Shown here one piece after another: positions 26,601 through 36,900 of a stretch of DNA of 60,000 nt. Location of the stretch: assembly GCF_029227915.1 (NCBI RefSeq), contig NC_079882.1, positions 20,033,001 through 20,093,000 on the forward strand, given 5' to 3'. How positions within the stretch are numbered: position 1 is the stretch's first letter; every line of letters begins with the position of its first letter. The notes beneath the pieces are model-generated. The model saw nothing but the letters and a program-made list of their open reading frames with translations. It was not told where the DNA came from and ran no database searches. The position numbers were made by a program, and so were the translations under genes. This stretch comes from Hydractinia symbiolongicarpus. Lineage: Eukaryota; Cnidaria; Hydrozoa; Anthoathecata; Hydractiniidae.

Positions 26601-29600
26601 AAAAAAAATATTCAAGAACTAAAAAGCATAGTCTATACTTTCTTTTACACTATCTTTAGAACAGTACGGTTGCGTTTGATTTCAAACTTCTACGAGTTAT
26701 GAAAAGTAAAAATTGCATGAAAGATTATATCGAGATTATTGATAGTGCGCTTGGTGAAAGCCTTGGACGCTTTTGTAAATTTCGACAAGTTAAACTTTTC
26801 ACCACAAGCAGTAACAAAGCAACTGTTAGATTTCATTCAAATGGAAACAAAGTGAAAGATGGATTTTCGCTGTCGTATTTTACAGGTAAGAAAATGTTGT
26901 GACCTCGAACCCAGGGTTTGTTTTGTTTTGATATACGCACGGAGCCCGAACAGACTAATTCTGGGTACGACGTTGGTAATGTTGTGTAGTGAAACGGAAG
27001 TTCATATTTCCATTTTTTATTGCGATTAACTCTTTTGATCTAATAATTGGTTAGTACATTAAAGCTTAATGTAGTCGCAAAGTGAATTAAATGAAATAAG
27101 TCGATAGACCATGGATAAATCCACGGGTTTGTCCTTCCTTTATATATCGCATTTCGTGCGTCCGTAGTATGGCTATAAAATTGGGCAAATAAAGAACACG
27201 GTTACTTATATAAGAGATTAGTTGGTACCCCGTGGATAAATTCATCGGCCCGCCTGTCCTTCGCGTAGCGTAGCGTGTTTCCCTTTTCGTGTATTTGTAG
27301 CATGTTTATCGCGCAGAGACAGACTAGGAGTGTTAATTTATAGAAGGACAATATTCATTTAAGCATTTGAGGGTGAAAGAAAGCATCCACTCAAGATAAT
27401 GAATTGAATAAGACAATGTTGTTTTTATGCAAAGATCGCTAATTCACATACCTTCAAAAATATATTTTTAGTTACTAACTTTCCGTAACTATTTCACGTG
27501 ACGCATTCATTGAATACCACATATTTTCATTTTTATTTTTAAAACTCGCATTTTTTTTTTGTAGAAACCAATGAATGCGCGACTAATAATGGGAACTGTG
27601 AGCACGAATGCATTAATCTGATTGGTGGATATAAATGCGCATGCGCAGCAAATTATCAATGGAATCATAAAAGACAAAGATGTGAACGTAAGAACAACTT
27701 CTAATTGAGTGATTTACAATCTTGTACCCAAACAGTATTTATGCTATCGGTTCACCTCGAATTACTGCCGTATGTTAGAACATCTAAGATGAAATTCCCA
27801 ACTGATCTCAGTACATACTTCTTTTTCTCAGTCACAAGGAGATAGAAAAAGTAAAACATTTTACTTTCTAAATTTTAGCAACCTGCATTCAAACATACAA
27901 CATGAAACCTAACGATGTTAAAGCGTTGACTTCACCAAATTACCCATCATACTATCCAAACAACAAAAGTTGCAAATGGAGGTTTATAGGCCTACCAGGA
28001 TATAAAGTTTATCTCAATGTGAAAGTTTTTAAATTGGAACATGCGCAGGTAGGTTTACAGCTACGATAGACCAAGTTAGGATGTTTTGGTGGTCTGTTGT
28101 TGGCATAAGAGATGCAATTAAAGCAATTTTTTTTATAAATTAAACTATTATAGTCGTGTGATAACGCATCAGATCGAGTTGATATTCTGGAGAAAGGAAG
28201 GCACATCATGTCCTTATGTGGTGATTTAGTGACGCCGATAAAGTTAACGTCAGTCAACCAAGAAATGACGGTGAAGTTTACGTCGAACGATGAAAACAAT
28301 AGTCAAGGCTTTTATGCTGAAGTTCAACTGGGTATTGCTTGCATCATTTTTTTAATTTGAGTTTTTTCGGTTGTTTCGGTTGTTCAGGACAAGGCGTCGT
28401 TCTTAAAGACATTTGATAAAGTGTAAATGTATTTTAAAAAAATCCAATTTTAGTCTTCACCATAGGGCTGTACCATCTATCCTCGATTTTACTGAAATCT
28501 TTAAGATCGCATTTTACCTTGAAGATGCTATCCTTAAATAGAGCCCGACTATATTTTGTGTATTTTTTCTTTTTTGTAGACAAAAATGAATGTGAAATTA
28601 AGAATGGCGGATGTCAACATATCTGCAAGAACATTTTGAAATCATTTGAGTGTGAATGTCGACCCGGGTATGAATTGAGCAAAGATAAGCGGACATGTAA
28701 GCCAGGTAAGGTATGAATAAAAACATTCTTATTCGCGGATCTAGCAAATTTTCTTTCATATTTATTATTGGTAACTTCTTTTTAGGAAATTGCACGTTTG
28801 CATCAACTAAAAATCGAGGAATAATAACTTCTCCCGATTATCCTGATATATATCCGGGAGATAATACATGTTCATGGGTTTTAAAGACAACACCAGGACA
28901 CAAATACATCATAGATGTTTTGGTAAGTGAACTAAAATGTTTTTATCTTTTGTTGGGAACTTGGTTTAAAGTCATATTTTAAATAAAAACTCTTCTTTAT
29001 TTTCTTTCTTGTTTTCAACTTCTTCCCTTGATCCTTTCGACTAAACTACTGCTCCCCTGCGTGTTACAAAACTAGTACTGTTCATAAAAATACCATGCCT
29101 CTTTTGTTTACGCAGACGCCCCGCAAAGATTGGAATGCTTACAGGTTATGCCCAGTCTCTCTGCAACACCTTCATGAAGAGAACTGGATAGGAGATCGGA
29201 ATTTATGTTTACTATTATCCAAAAACAAACCCATTGAATCAACCAATCATGTGGCAAGGTTAAAGTTCCAATCGAAACCAAACACTCATGGTTTTAAATT
29301 TAGGCTGTCATACAGAACAAGTAAGTTTCAGTTATCATGAAGAATTCCCGCCCTTGCTCCAGGGTTTTAGCTTTTTTGATATGAGAGCCGTCTTATTTCA
29401 AATCAATAAAAAGCGTAAAACCCTGGGGACGAGGGTGAAAGAATTCCTTCTTTTTCGACAGCGCACCAAACCCGTACTTAAGCTTTTCTGAGTCACAGAC
29501 TCTTGAAAATTAACTTCGATTAACTTAAATAACTCTTAAAAACGTTTTTACGGATTTTGTATACTTGAAATGACTGCATGGATACAAAATGCTGACGGCC

Positions 29601-30229
29601 GAACTCGTGAATTTCTCAACAGGTTAACGGCTGGTCTCCTTTATAAATACTTGAATTTTGTCAGTTCAAATTGACTGTGCGCAGCTTTATATCGGCCTTC
29701 AACAGAGTAAATAATTTTACTGACGGGCGCCTTAGATTTAACGCCATTTTTGTTTATTCTTCCAGCTTGTGGTGGCCAACTCAAAGCAACAAAACACAGT
29801 CAAAATATTTTCTCTCATGTTGGTTATATGGACAGACTGAAATATCCCGTAAATCAAAATTGTTCCTGGGTTATTACGACTGGAAAAAGAAGACAGATCA
29901 GGATACGATTCAAAAAATTCAACATGGAACACGAGCCATGTGTTTTCGATTATGTTAACATCTACGATGGTGCGTTTTCGTACTCCCCCTTGATTGCACG
30001 ATTGTGTGGATCCAAGTTGTCACAAAAGGTCTACACGTCAACAAATAACGCGCTAAGAATAAGCTTTGTCACGGATGCGAATTTTAATAGATATGGGTTT
30101 GCATTAGAGTATAGCAAAGTACATTCTGATTTGAATACGAAGAAAAAAGAACAGAAAAAGAACGCAGTTGTAACTGCCGTGAGAAGAACGAGAGATTTCT
30201 TTCTTTTTGAAGTCGATTCTTCAAAATAA
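17564..30229 (+). CDS. BMP1: Tolloid/BMP1-like procollagen C-proteinase (astacin metalloprotease)
   Basis: Fifteen exons: 17564-17639, 22998-23123, 23398-23518, 23828-24009, 24591-24818, 25075-25419, 26262-26371, 26660-26885, 27565-27687, 27879-28048, 28154-28331, 28580-28705, 28786-28922, 29116-29320, 29766-30229. They join into 2,817 nt, 938 codons, TAA stop. Order: signal peptide, short propeptide, astacin protease, CUB1, CUB2, EGF1, CUB3, EGF2, CUB4, CUB5. This is the complete BMP1/TLL order, which among astacins is specific to that family; vertebrate BMP1 is slightly longer (986 residues, known). Known role of the family: secreted zinc protease that trims fibrillar procollagens and other matrix proteins and cleaves chordin, releasing BMPs. 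The start is the ATG that opens a signal peptide. The first intron is 5.4 kb and may hide a propeptide exon. Confidence 0.95.
17848..18359. mobile_element. Pogo/Tigger-like non-autonomous transposon 1
   Basis: Left end CAGTTAACTCCCGGTAACTC; right end, inverted, reads CAGTAGACTCCCGGTAACTC. TA dinucleotides flank both sides (17846-17847 and 18360-18361), the expected pogo/Tc1 target duplication. Length 512 bp with no transposase frame. Inside the ends, TTCGA/GTTCGAGTTA words are repeated. Confidence 0.8.
19785..20110. repeat. Interspersed repeat with internal (GACA)n
   Basis: It starts near GTTAGACCGTGGAAAAATCC, holds a GACA microsatellite at about 19881-19900, then CGCAGCTTTACATTGGACCT and CAACGGGCTAACAACTAGTCTC. 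Parts recur at 27103-27330 (GATAGACCATGGATAAATCC) and 29590-29730 (CGCAGCTTTATATCGGCCTT, CAACAGGTTAACGGCTGGTCTC). One multi-copy family; type not identified. Confidence 0.65.
21572..22107. mobile_element. Pogo/Tigger-like non-autonomous transposon 2
   Basis: Left end CAGTAGGCGCTCGATACTCG; right end, inverted, reads CAGTCGACGCTTGATCTCTC. TA flanks at 21570-21571 and 22108-22109. Length 536 bp with no intact transposase. Related in layout to the element at 17848 but with different inner sequence. Confidence 0.78.
22998..24818 (+). CDS. BMP1: Four exons: propeptide end and astacin protease domain
   Basis: Exons 22998-23123, 23398-23518, 23828-24009, 24591-24818. A furin-type site RIRR precedes [13 protein letters not shown], the conserved mature N-terminus of BMP1-type proteases. 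Zinc site [12 protein letters not shown] at 23916-23951 (about residue 138), followed by TRPDRDQH. Met-turn SIMHY in the exon at 24591. The cysteine loop reads KCGCVSYVG. Catalytic residues are all present, so an active enzyme is expected after removal of the propeptide. Confidence 0.95.
24050..24265. mobile_element. MITE-like element, CGCGAAA family
   Basis: The left end TAAGAAATTTTCGCGG is matched by the inverted right end TAAGGCAAAAAATTTTCGCG. Between them are repeated AAACCGCGAAATTAAAA phrases. It lies in the intron between two astacin exons. Confidence 0.65.
25075..25419 (+). CDS. BMP1: Exon: tolloid CUB1
   Basis: A single exon in phase 1-1. The four CUB cysteines are present ([30 protein letters not shown]). 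The usual SPNYP stretch is degenerate. It follows the protease directly, as in all BMP1/TLL proteins; CUB1 and CUB2 are known to be needed for procollagen processing. Confidence 0.9.
25420..26261 (+). other. Intron between CUB1 and CUB2
   Basis: 842 nt with no exon. Around 25893-26060 is a block that resembles mobile DNA (on the minus strand GGTCCTGTGTTCGAATG looks like a weak B box), and 26190-26220 carries GGACGAGGTTGCC, similar to the ends of the small inverted-repeat elements nearby. Neither can be assigned firmly. Confidence 0.4.
26262..26885 (+). CDS. BMP1: Two exons: tolloid CUB2
   Basis: Exons 26262-26371 and 26660-26885 with a phase 0 intron inside the domain. [10 protein letters not shown] and [16 protein letters not shown] open it; NCMKDYIEI and RFCKFRQ give the second cysteine pair. 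The aspartate that normally follows F-x-S in calcium-binding CUB domains is replaced (FHSNGN). Confidence 0.92.
27565..27687 (+). CDS. BMP1: Exon: tolloid EGF1 (Ca-binding)
   Basis: A phase 1-1 exon: [15 protein letters not shown], then [12 protein letters not shown], which fits the Asp/Asn hydroxylation consensus, then RCE. Same position as EGF1 of BMP1. Confidence 0.93.
27879..28331 (+). CDS. BMP1: Two exons: tolloid CUB3
   Basis: Exons 27879-28048 and 28154-28331, again split by a phase 0 intron at the CUB2/CUB4 site. [17 protein letters not shown] opens it; [15 protein letters not shown] and SLCGDLV follow; [15 protein letters not shown] closes it. Confidence 0.93.
28580..28705 (+). CDS. 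BMP1: Exon: tolloid EGF2 (Ca-binding)
   Basis: A phase 1-1 exon starting [16 protein letters not shown], then [12 protein letters not shown] (hydroxylation consensus) and DKRTCKP. Position as in BMP1/TLL. Confidence 0.94.
28786..29320 (+). CDS. BMP1: Two exons: tolloid CUB4
   Basis: Exons 28786-28922 and 29116-29320. The opening is canonical ([17 protein letters not shown]). The second exon is divergent: the usual YDxLEVxDG segment is replaced by a stretch with YRLCPVSLQ and NLCLLLS. Four cysteines remain, but the calcium ligands are not recognisable. Confidence 0.88.
29342..29446. mobile_element. 105-bp inverted-repeat element (CCCAGGG ends)
   Basis: Both ends are GAATTC. Left GCTCCAGGGTTTTAGC pairs with right GCGTAAAACCCTGGGGACGA in inverted orientation, about 36 bp per arm. 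It is a foldback or MITE copy immediately downstream of a CUB4 exon. Confidence 0.75.
29590..29730. repeat. Second copy of the 19785-20110 repeat family
   Basis: It shares CAACAGGTTAACGGCTGGTCTC, then ATACTTGAATTTTGTCAG and GCGCAGCTTTATATCGGCCT with the 19960-20130 region, in altered order. Intronic. Confidence 0.6.
29766..30229 (+). CDS. BMP1: Last exon: tolloid CUB5 and C-terminal tail
   Basis: [13 protein letters not shown] opens it; [16 protein letters not shown] and [12 protein letters not shown] follow; [20 protein letters not shown] retains the calcium-type aspartate. This is the best-preserved CUB of the protein. After the domain comes a Lys/Arg-rich tail of about 40 residues to the TAA at 30227-30229. 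Confidence 0.94.
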
Positions 30230-30359
30230 ATTATATTTATTTGTAATTATTTTATCCTTATTTTCATTATGATTTATATTCATAAAATGTCCAGGAAAAA
30301 GGCTTAATTTTTATTTATTTGATGTAATATATTGTATATTTACTTTATTTTTATTTAAA

Positions 30360-30365
30360 AATAAA
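30360..30365 (+). terminator. Likely polyadenylation signal of tolloid
   Basis: AATAAA 130 bp after the stop. A second AATAAA overlaps the stop codon itself (30225-30230). Which is used cannot be told. Confidence 0.45.
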
Positions 30366-30490
30366 TATTGTTTAAACTATTTCAGTTATATTATACTACA
30401 TTAGATAATTTTTTCATTTCTGTCTTTTTCGTTTGTGCGTATTTGCTCATCCAATAGCTTGTATTCTTATTGATAAATATGCAGGAACAA

Positions 30491-30581
30491 CACAACCTCG
30501 TTCCCGGGGTTGTCAGTCTTTTTTTATTTAGACATCCATCCAAGTGTTGAAAACATAACAAGCCCTGGGAAGGAGGTTGGT
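30491..30581. mobile_element. ~90-bp inverted-repeat element (CCTCGTTCCC ends)
   Basis: Left CAACCTCGTTCCCGGGGTTG pairs with the inverse of right AAGCCCTGGGAAGGAGGTTG. Same end motif as 29342-29446 and the partial copies near 14400 and 26190. No coding capacity. Confidence 0.7.
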
Positions 30582-33483
30582 AACAATGCAGGATGAAGGA
30601 TTCAATCTAATGGGTATAATACTAATAAATGGCAAGTTTATCCAAATAGGCGGGTATTTCAATTTAACGATTAAAGGAAATTTAGCTTTTGAGACATTTA
30701 AGGACGAAGTTGCAAAAAGTCGTACATGAAAAAACATTTACTTTATAACAACTTCACAAGAGCACGATTTGGCATATGGGTGTTTTTAATAAAAAAATCT
30801 CGAAGGCTTATTCACCGTACGCAAAATAATTCAAGCAGAGAGATGAGAAGCATTTCGATTCATTTTTTCACCCGAGCTCTTTGAAATTAAGACCAGGTCT
30901 ATCTAGAATGATTTCAATTTCCGTTGATCAAAAGTTGAATTGAGTTCTGATTGTTGGGTTAAAGATTAAGCCTTATGAAAATATATTTACGAATTTGAGC
31001 TGACGAAAAACTCAGACCGGTTTATATATTACGAATGGTCGGTTTTAAAAAAGGGACCACAAAGAAAATTTGCTACATTAAAATAATAAACTTTTGCGGA
31101 AATTTAGCACAACTTTTGTGGAGTCTTAACTAATTTCGCTGGTGACTGGTTATTCCCAAACCGCTGACTTCCGTTTTGATGTTTTCAGCTGCTGGACTTA
31201 TATAAGGCCCAAACTTTTTGTCGACCCAACTGACAAAATTTAGGTTTACGGGATTTGGGCCGATAGATTGATTAAGGGAACCATTAAAATAAATGCTTGG
31301 GGGAGTTACCATAACTCGGATCTTTAACGACATGTCAACACAGGCCTGCATCACCAATTTAGACCTTCAACGTTTTGAACAGCGGAATGCGTAACCAATG
31401 CGTTCGGGGAAAAAGGGATCTCGAGTTCACAACTCTGTATGGTGCTTGCTGTAACTATGTTGCTTGCTGTGCAGGCTAGGATTAGATCTCGTGATGAAGA
31501 AAAAGAATATTTCCTTGTCATCTTGATATTCTCATGTTTTAATAGAGAAATAATTACAATTGCAGATATTGACATCACTACTAAAATAACTGCTGAACAG
31601 TCATTTTGCGCACTTCATGCTCGAAAACCTTGCAAGCAAAGACTATGGAGTTTATACAGGAAGTGAGATCACATAGTTAGAAAAAAATCATGCCGAATAG
31701 AGATCAATTGGTTAATAAGAAAGTACTCTTTTGACCTGTATAAAAGATTAATAGAAATTATATTATCAAAATATTTACATTATCCCATTTAGCTAAATAA
31801 AAAAAAAATTGTTTTCGCTAAGAAGGTAACAATTAAAGCTAGACTTTTCAATTTCATTTATGACCATCGGCGAGAAATCTACAACATTTTGCAAGCCGCA
31901 TTTTCTCTATCCGCTTCACTGAACAAGAAAATCGCTTTAAACTACTTTCTGTAAACAATTGAGAAAAAAAATTCTATTAGAAGCCGCAGTAATTTTAGTT
32001 TATGGGGAAAAAATTTAGGTAATATTAGACGAAAAGAAAAAAGATATCTTATAAAGACAAAAGGTTAGTAAAAATCAATGAAAGTTATTGTGCAGTTCTC
32101 GAACTTTTTTTTAAAATGGCGTAGTATTCTGCTTTCTCTAAAAGAAAGAAAAAACACAGACCACCTGCTGTTATAGAGCAAAAGATCACCAAAACATAAC
32201 TTAGCGTCTTTCAAGTAGTAGATACCCAAGAATTTCGCTGCGTTTTTGATATTATATACAAATTTAGATAAATTTAAAAAGAATTTATATGCAGTATACG
32301 TGTAGCATTTTTATATTCTATCAAAAACATTGAAAAGAGGTTTTCGGTTATGTAAAAAAAGCCGGAATTATTGGAGTCGGAAAAAAATTGGCTCTTCTTG
32401 TTAAATAATGGTGGACGATCGGTAAGTTTTAATGTTTGTAACTCTTCCGAATCAGGAACAATTTACATGTGGTGGAAGTTTCGAAGTAATGGTGATCGAG
32501 CTACCATATTTGATCATAAACGTCATTTCTTAGAACTCCATGATGTCGCTATAAGTTTCATATTACTTAATTTAGTTTCAGTAAACAACCTCAGGATCCT
32601 TTTTTTAAAAAAAAAAAAAGTTTGCCTTTTCTTTTTAAACTTTAAATTTTAAAGTGTGTAAATTTTGAGGTAAGTTTGAAACTTCAGTAATACTTCAGGC
32701 GCTTTCCTGTAAAATTGAGCATTCGTTTATATACCGTATTTTAGATTTATTTACTAAAGTTGCAAACGCGAATAAATCGCCAAAATTCCTTACGGTCGAT
32801 CACACGAAAGAACTTATTGAGCGCAAGCCCGCGTTAAACGTTTTATCACATGGCTGATTGTGTTTACCAACAGTTTTTAGGCAATGACAAATCTTTCTGG
32901 TGACAATAAATCCGTCAGGAATTAAACAGCCCCTCCTTAGGTTGACAACGAGACAAACTTTTAATGCCTCTTCACTGCATTATATTTCAAAGAGAGATTT
33001 CAAATTGCTATTTCAAATATATAAGACAAGCCAAGCCCTACCACACGGCTTTCGAAACAAAAGGAGGGGAGCTGGACTAAATCTTCTATTTTCCAACTTA
33101 TTATCCATTAGTTACCAAAAAATAGTGGTGTTGTTAGCCCACAGCATCGACAAGCCACATGTCACATGTCACATGATATGTGCTTATTTGTTTTACTCTC
33201 TCTAAGGCTCGAATGTAGAAATGCATTCGAGTGTAGAAAATAAAGAAGTATGGTTATGGTCAGAATAAGTTTGATATTAAGATTAATATTGTGAAAAAAA
33301 TAAATACAGCTATATAAGTAGAAACACAGTTTGAACGTATTTGTTTCCTAAGGTTATTTAGACTCCCGTTATTTTCTTCTTAGCTATCTTTACGCAGGCC
33401 AAGTAGAACATTCGGGGCCGAGTACGGTCTTAATATGTTCCTAATTTTGGCAAAATGTTAGCCTTTTTACGTTCTTATAAGCT

Positions 33484-33490
33484 ATATAAA
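33484..33490 (+). promoter_or_regulatory. Candidate TATA box of gene 3
   Basis: TATATAAAA begins about 60 bp before the ATG at 33545. Between them lies ACCCTTTATTTTGTTTAG (AG at 33529-33530), a good 3' splice site 15 bp before the ATG. That could instead mark a 5'-UTR intron or a spliced-leader acceptor; the TATA would then be unused. Confidence 0.35.
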
Positions 33491-33544
33491 ATCAATGCTT
33501 TCCAAATGTGATACCCTTTATTTTGTTTAGATAACTAGCTTCCC

Positions 33545-33993
33545 ATGAATCTTTACCATCATATCCTTCTTCTCTTCCTGTTATACATAAGCTCGCTAGG
33601 TAAGTAAATAAAAATATTCCGCACAAATGTTGCTCAGTGGATTGGGAAATAGGGGGAAATGGTGGTTACAATAACCATCTATGCTTCAGTTAATTTTTAA
33701 AGGCTCGCAACAACGGGGGTGGTTGAAAAAAGTTGATGTAACACAAAAAATATTGAACTGAACACTGTATTGTAATATTTCTTATCCCATTGCTCTAACA
33801 GACGTCGCGAACAGTCGTATAAAACGTAGAAGCCACGATGACGTCGAACTTAGACGAACAAAAAGGACTGTATACCAGGCGCTGTTAAAAAAACAGGACC
33901 GAAGAAATGCGGACGATGAGGGCGTTGATATTGATGAGCGAAGCCTGATCAACAAACCGCAAAGCAAGAAGAAACCATACGTGAAACAGCAAG
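33545..33993 (+). CDS. Two exons: signal peptide and basic, furin-like region
   Basis: Exons 33545-33599 and 33802-33993. MNLYHHILLLFLLYISSLA is a clean signal peptide. The second exon has the basic clusters RIKRRS and ELRRTKRT, candidate proprotein-convertase sites, then a charged stretch ending KKKPYVKQQ. Both borders are phase 1. Confidence 0.85.
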
Positions 33994-36900
33994 GTGAAGA
34001 AACGACTCATTTTGATTTTTATATCTGCAATAAAATTATTATAAAATTTATAGGGTGGTTTAAAATCATTCTTTCTGCACCCAAAATGAACTTTGTTGCA
34101 TCAGACTAGATAACATTTTTAATTAGTAGGCAAAGTTTAGAGTAGGCTAAATTTATCCGTCGTACATATTCCAGGAATCTTTGTTTCATGCCCGTTCATC
34201 ACAAAAAAACGACCCATGTGGAGACTAATCATCAGCCTTGAGGAAAAACCCGGGTTTATCAGTCGTGAATATTTAAGTCATCGTACGTCAATAAAAAAAT
34301 TCGCATTTGCTAATTCGTGTGTCCGTAGCACGACCTTTTCCTCTCACACAGACAGGAAACGGGTGTTGTTTATATGAAGATAGGAAAAATATCACAAATA
34401 GTAAAAAAACACCTTTTAACCCTACTTAAAATGTGAAACACAATGTTTAACTTTATAGTACAAGACGTGAAAGTTCGCATTGAGGTGATTCATGAATGGC
34501 GGGATGAAATGACCAACAAGACGTCGCCTGAATATGAATTACTAGCTGGAAATATCATTGACGCTATCGCTAACGAGCTAACAGCCGATCTCCATTATGT
34601 ATCATCAGGTGTTTCTAAACTAACGTAAGTATTTTATAATGGAGATAATTTAGATTATAATGGCATTTATATCTATGGTTTGTGTTACAATTCTTGTTCT
34701 TTTATAGAAAAACAAAATCAAAGCGTAAAATCATCGCTGATGTTGTTATTCGGTTCTTCAAAACTGAAGCTGATCCGGTCAGTCATATTCAAGGTATTAT
34801 CAATAAGGGATGGATTTCTGGTCAGCAAATTGACCCAAACTATTTTAAAATTATTGGTGAGTAGTTTTTTATCAATTTTATATAAATTGATTTTTTAAAA
34901 AGGAATTCCGGTTTTTTCCATAAAATATTTCCTTCTATGTTTCGTTTTCTTAACATTATTTCTTTGCTATTTTGTCTTTTAGGAGTAGTCAATGGCAACA
35001 ATGAAAAACCGAAATGGCATTATCCGGACGATGTAGAATTAAGAGTTGTACCGGCTATGATTGCGCCGGGTAGTAATTCACCGAGTAAAAGTACACCGGT
35101 TAGCTCGAATACTACAAATACGAAAAAAGAGAAGCCAACACGGTGTAAGTTTAATTTAATTAATTCACGAAAAGTATAATGGCAGCCCCAGCTACTGTGT
35201 AAAGACAAAAAGGATAACGTGAAGACTGTTTTTCGATAGTTGTTCGATAGCGAATCAATCGTGCAACACAACAATAATTGTGTTTTAGATTGTGCTACCC
35301 TTTTGTAAAAACATTAATCACCCCATCTGTTACCAACACCGCCCCATGTTGCTCACCAGCATCATATAGTCAAGGGAATGGGAGCAATGCTGCAACCATA
35401 AGGCTGACTAATTCCGTAAAATGTATTTTTATTTATAATTATCATTTTAAAATGGTAATCAAAACATTTAAAAAGCCGTACATAATGAAAAAATCTCGCA
35501 CGACGCTTTATTATTTCACGGTTGTTGTACGATAGTGTCGTGTAACCATTGGTAACCGGTAAGTAAAGAAAAACGTCAACGTCGAAAGACTGATGACAGT
35601 AGTGACGGCAAAATGTGACGGCAAAATGTGATACGATATTTGTTTAAATAGGATGTATGTTTTTTTTAGTTAAAGAAATAAAAATTTCGATCAAGTTGAA
35701 ACAGCGTTATAGAATGTTCTTAGAAGATACAAATTCACCAGAATTTCGTGAATTGAGCGGAAACGTCGAGCAGGCGGTAAGTAAAGAATGACTTTGTGAA
35801 ACATCTTCCATCTAACTGAAATTGACAATATTGACAACAAATACACGTGCATTCCTCATACAAAACAAAAGAAAAGCCTCTATGTTCTAAATACTTAAAG
35901 TTTTTTTCTTGATTTACCAGTCTATTGCTACATTCAAGACCAACATTTTTTACTATCCTATATGATGTATTCTTTGGTCTGCAGATTATTACGGCAGAGA
36001 TTACATATAAAATTTATCGTTTTTAGATCGCTAAAATCTTCGTACATGATGCTCTTTTCATCGCCGCCCACGTGGCCGAGTTGAAGTAAGTATATTGATC
36101 AAAATTTGAGGAACGTGTTCTTGTAAAAAAAATATAAAAATACAAAACACTCGACTTATTTCTTTAGGGAAAGCGAAGAAGGAAGAGTTATTGTTAAGTG
36201 TTCTTTGCAATTTAAAATGGAAGAGAGTTATGCCATTGAGAAATGCCAAGCTATGATTTCCAGTGGTGACCTAGCCGGAATGCCGGTGGACGAACAATAT
36301 TTCGTCGTAAACGGTAAATATAACATACATATTCAGTGTACTAAAATATAGATCCAGCATACGCAACTCAAAAATGATATATATGTACTGTATGTAGGTA
36401 TGAACCAAGTTGGCGGTGCAAACGCGACTCAACAGAACAATACAGGTAGTGCTGTCAGTGGGTCCACAACACCACAAAACTATCTAAGTGCAAAGGCCGC
36501 GCAAAATAACACGGATATTCAGTCTCAGACAAATGTTGAATCCAGTAAGCCGAAAGAAGCTCAGGCTTCTACAAACAAGCTTTTTAAACAAAATGGATCT
36601 CCAACTAAAATACCAGATGATATACCGCAACCTCAACCAATGGTAAAACAGTTTAAACCAAAGCCGTTAAAATGTAAGTATGCATGTATGTACATACTAT
36701 CTCATATACGCATGTGGAACAAATGCAATGTATTAGCAAAGTAATAATTAAGCTTTTAACATTGCAAAGACATAAAAAGATATTTTTTTCTAGATAAGGA
36801 GATACGAGTGTCTCTCAAGTTAATCCAAGCATGGAATGCGTCGCTTGCCAACAATTTAACAAAACCGTACGCTATGTTCAGTGGTATTATCGAACAAGCA

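Larger units (their letters stand above)
30230..33544. other. Intergenic spacer between tolloid and gene 3
   Basis: 3.3 kb without a supported gene. 30491-30581 is a small inverted-repeat element. Short open frames around 31130-31670 and 32370-32650 overlap on both strands and show no domain or codon structure I recognise. Confidence 0.6.

Noticed and set aside
31130-31670. Overlapping 75-codon frames on both strands in the spacer upstream of gene 3
   Set aside because: No domain, no consistent splice sites, and frames on both strands of similar length; likely chance.
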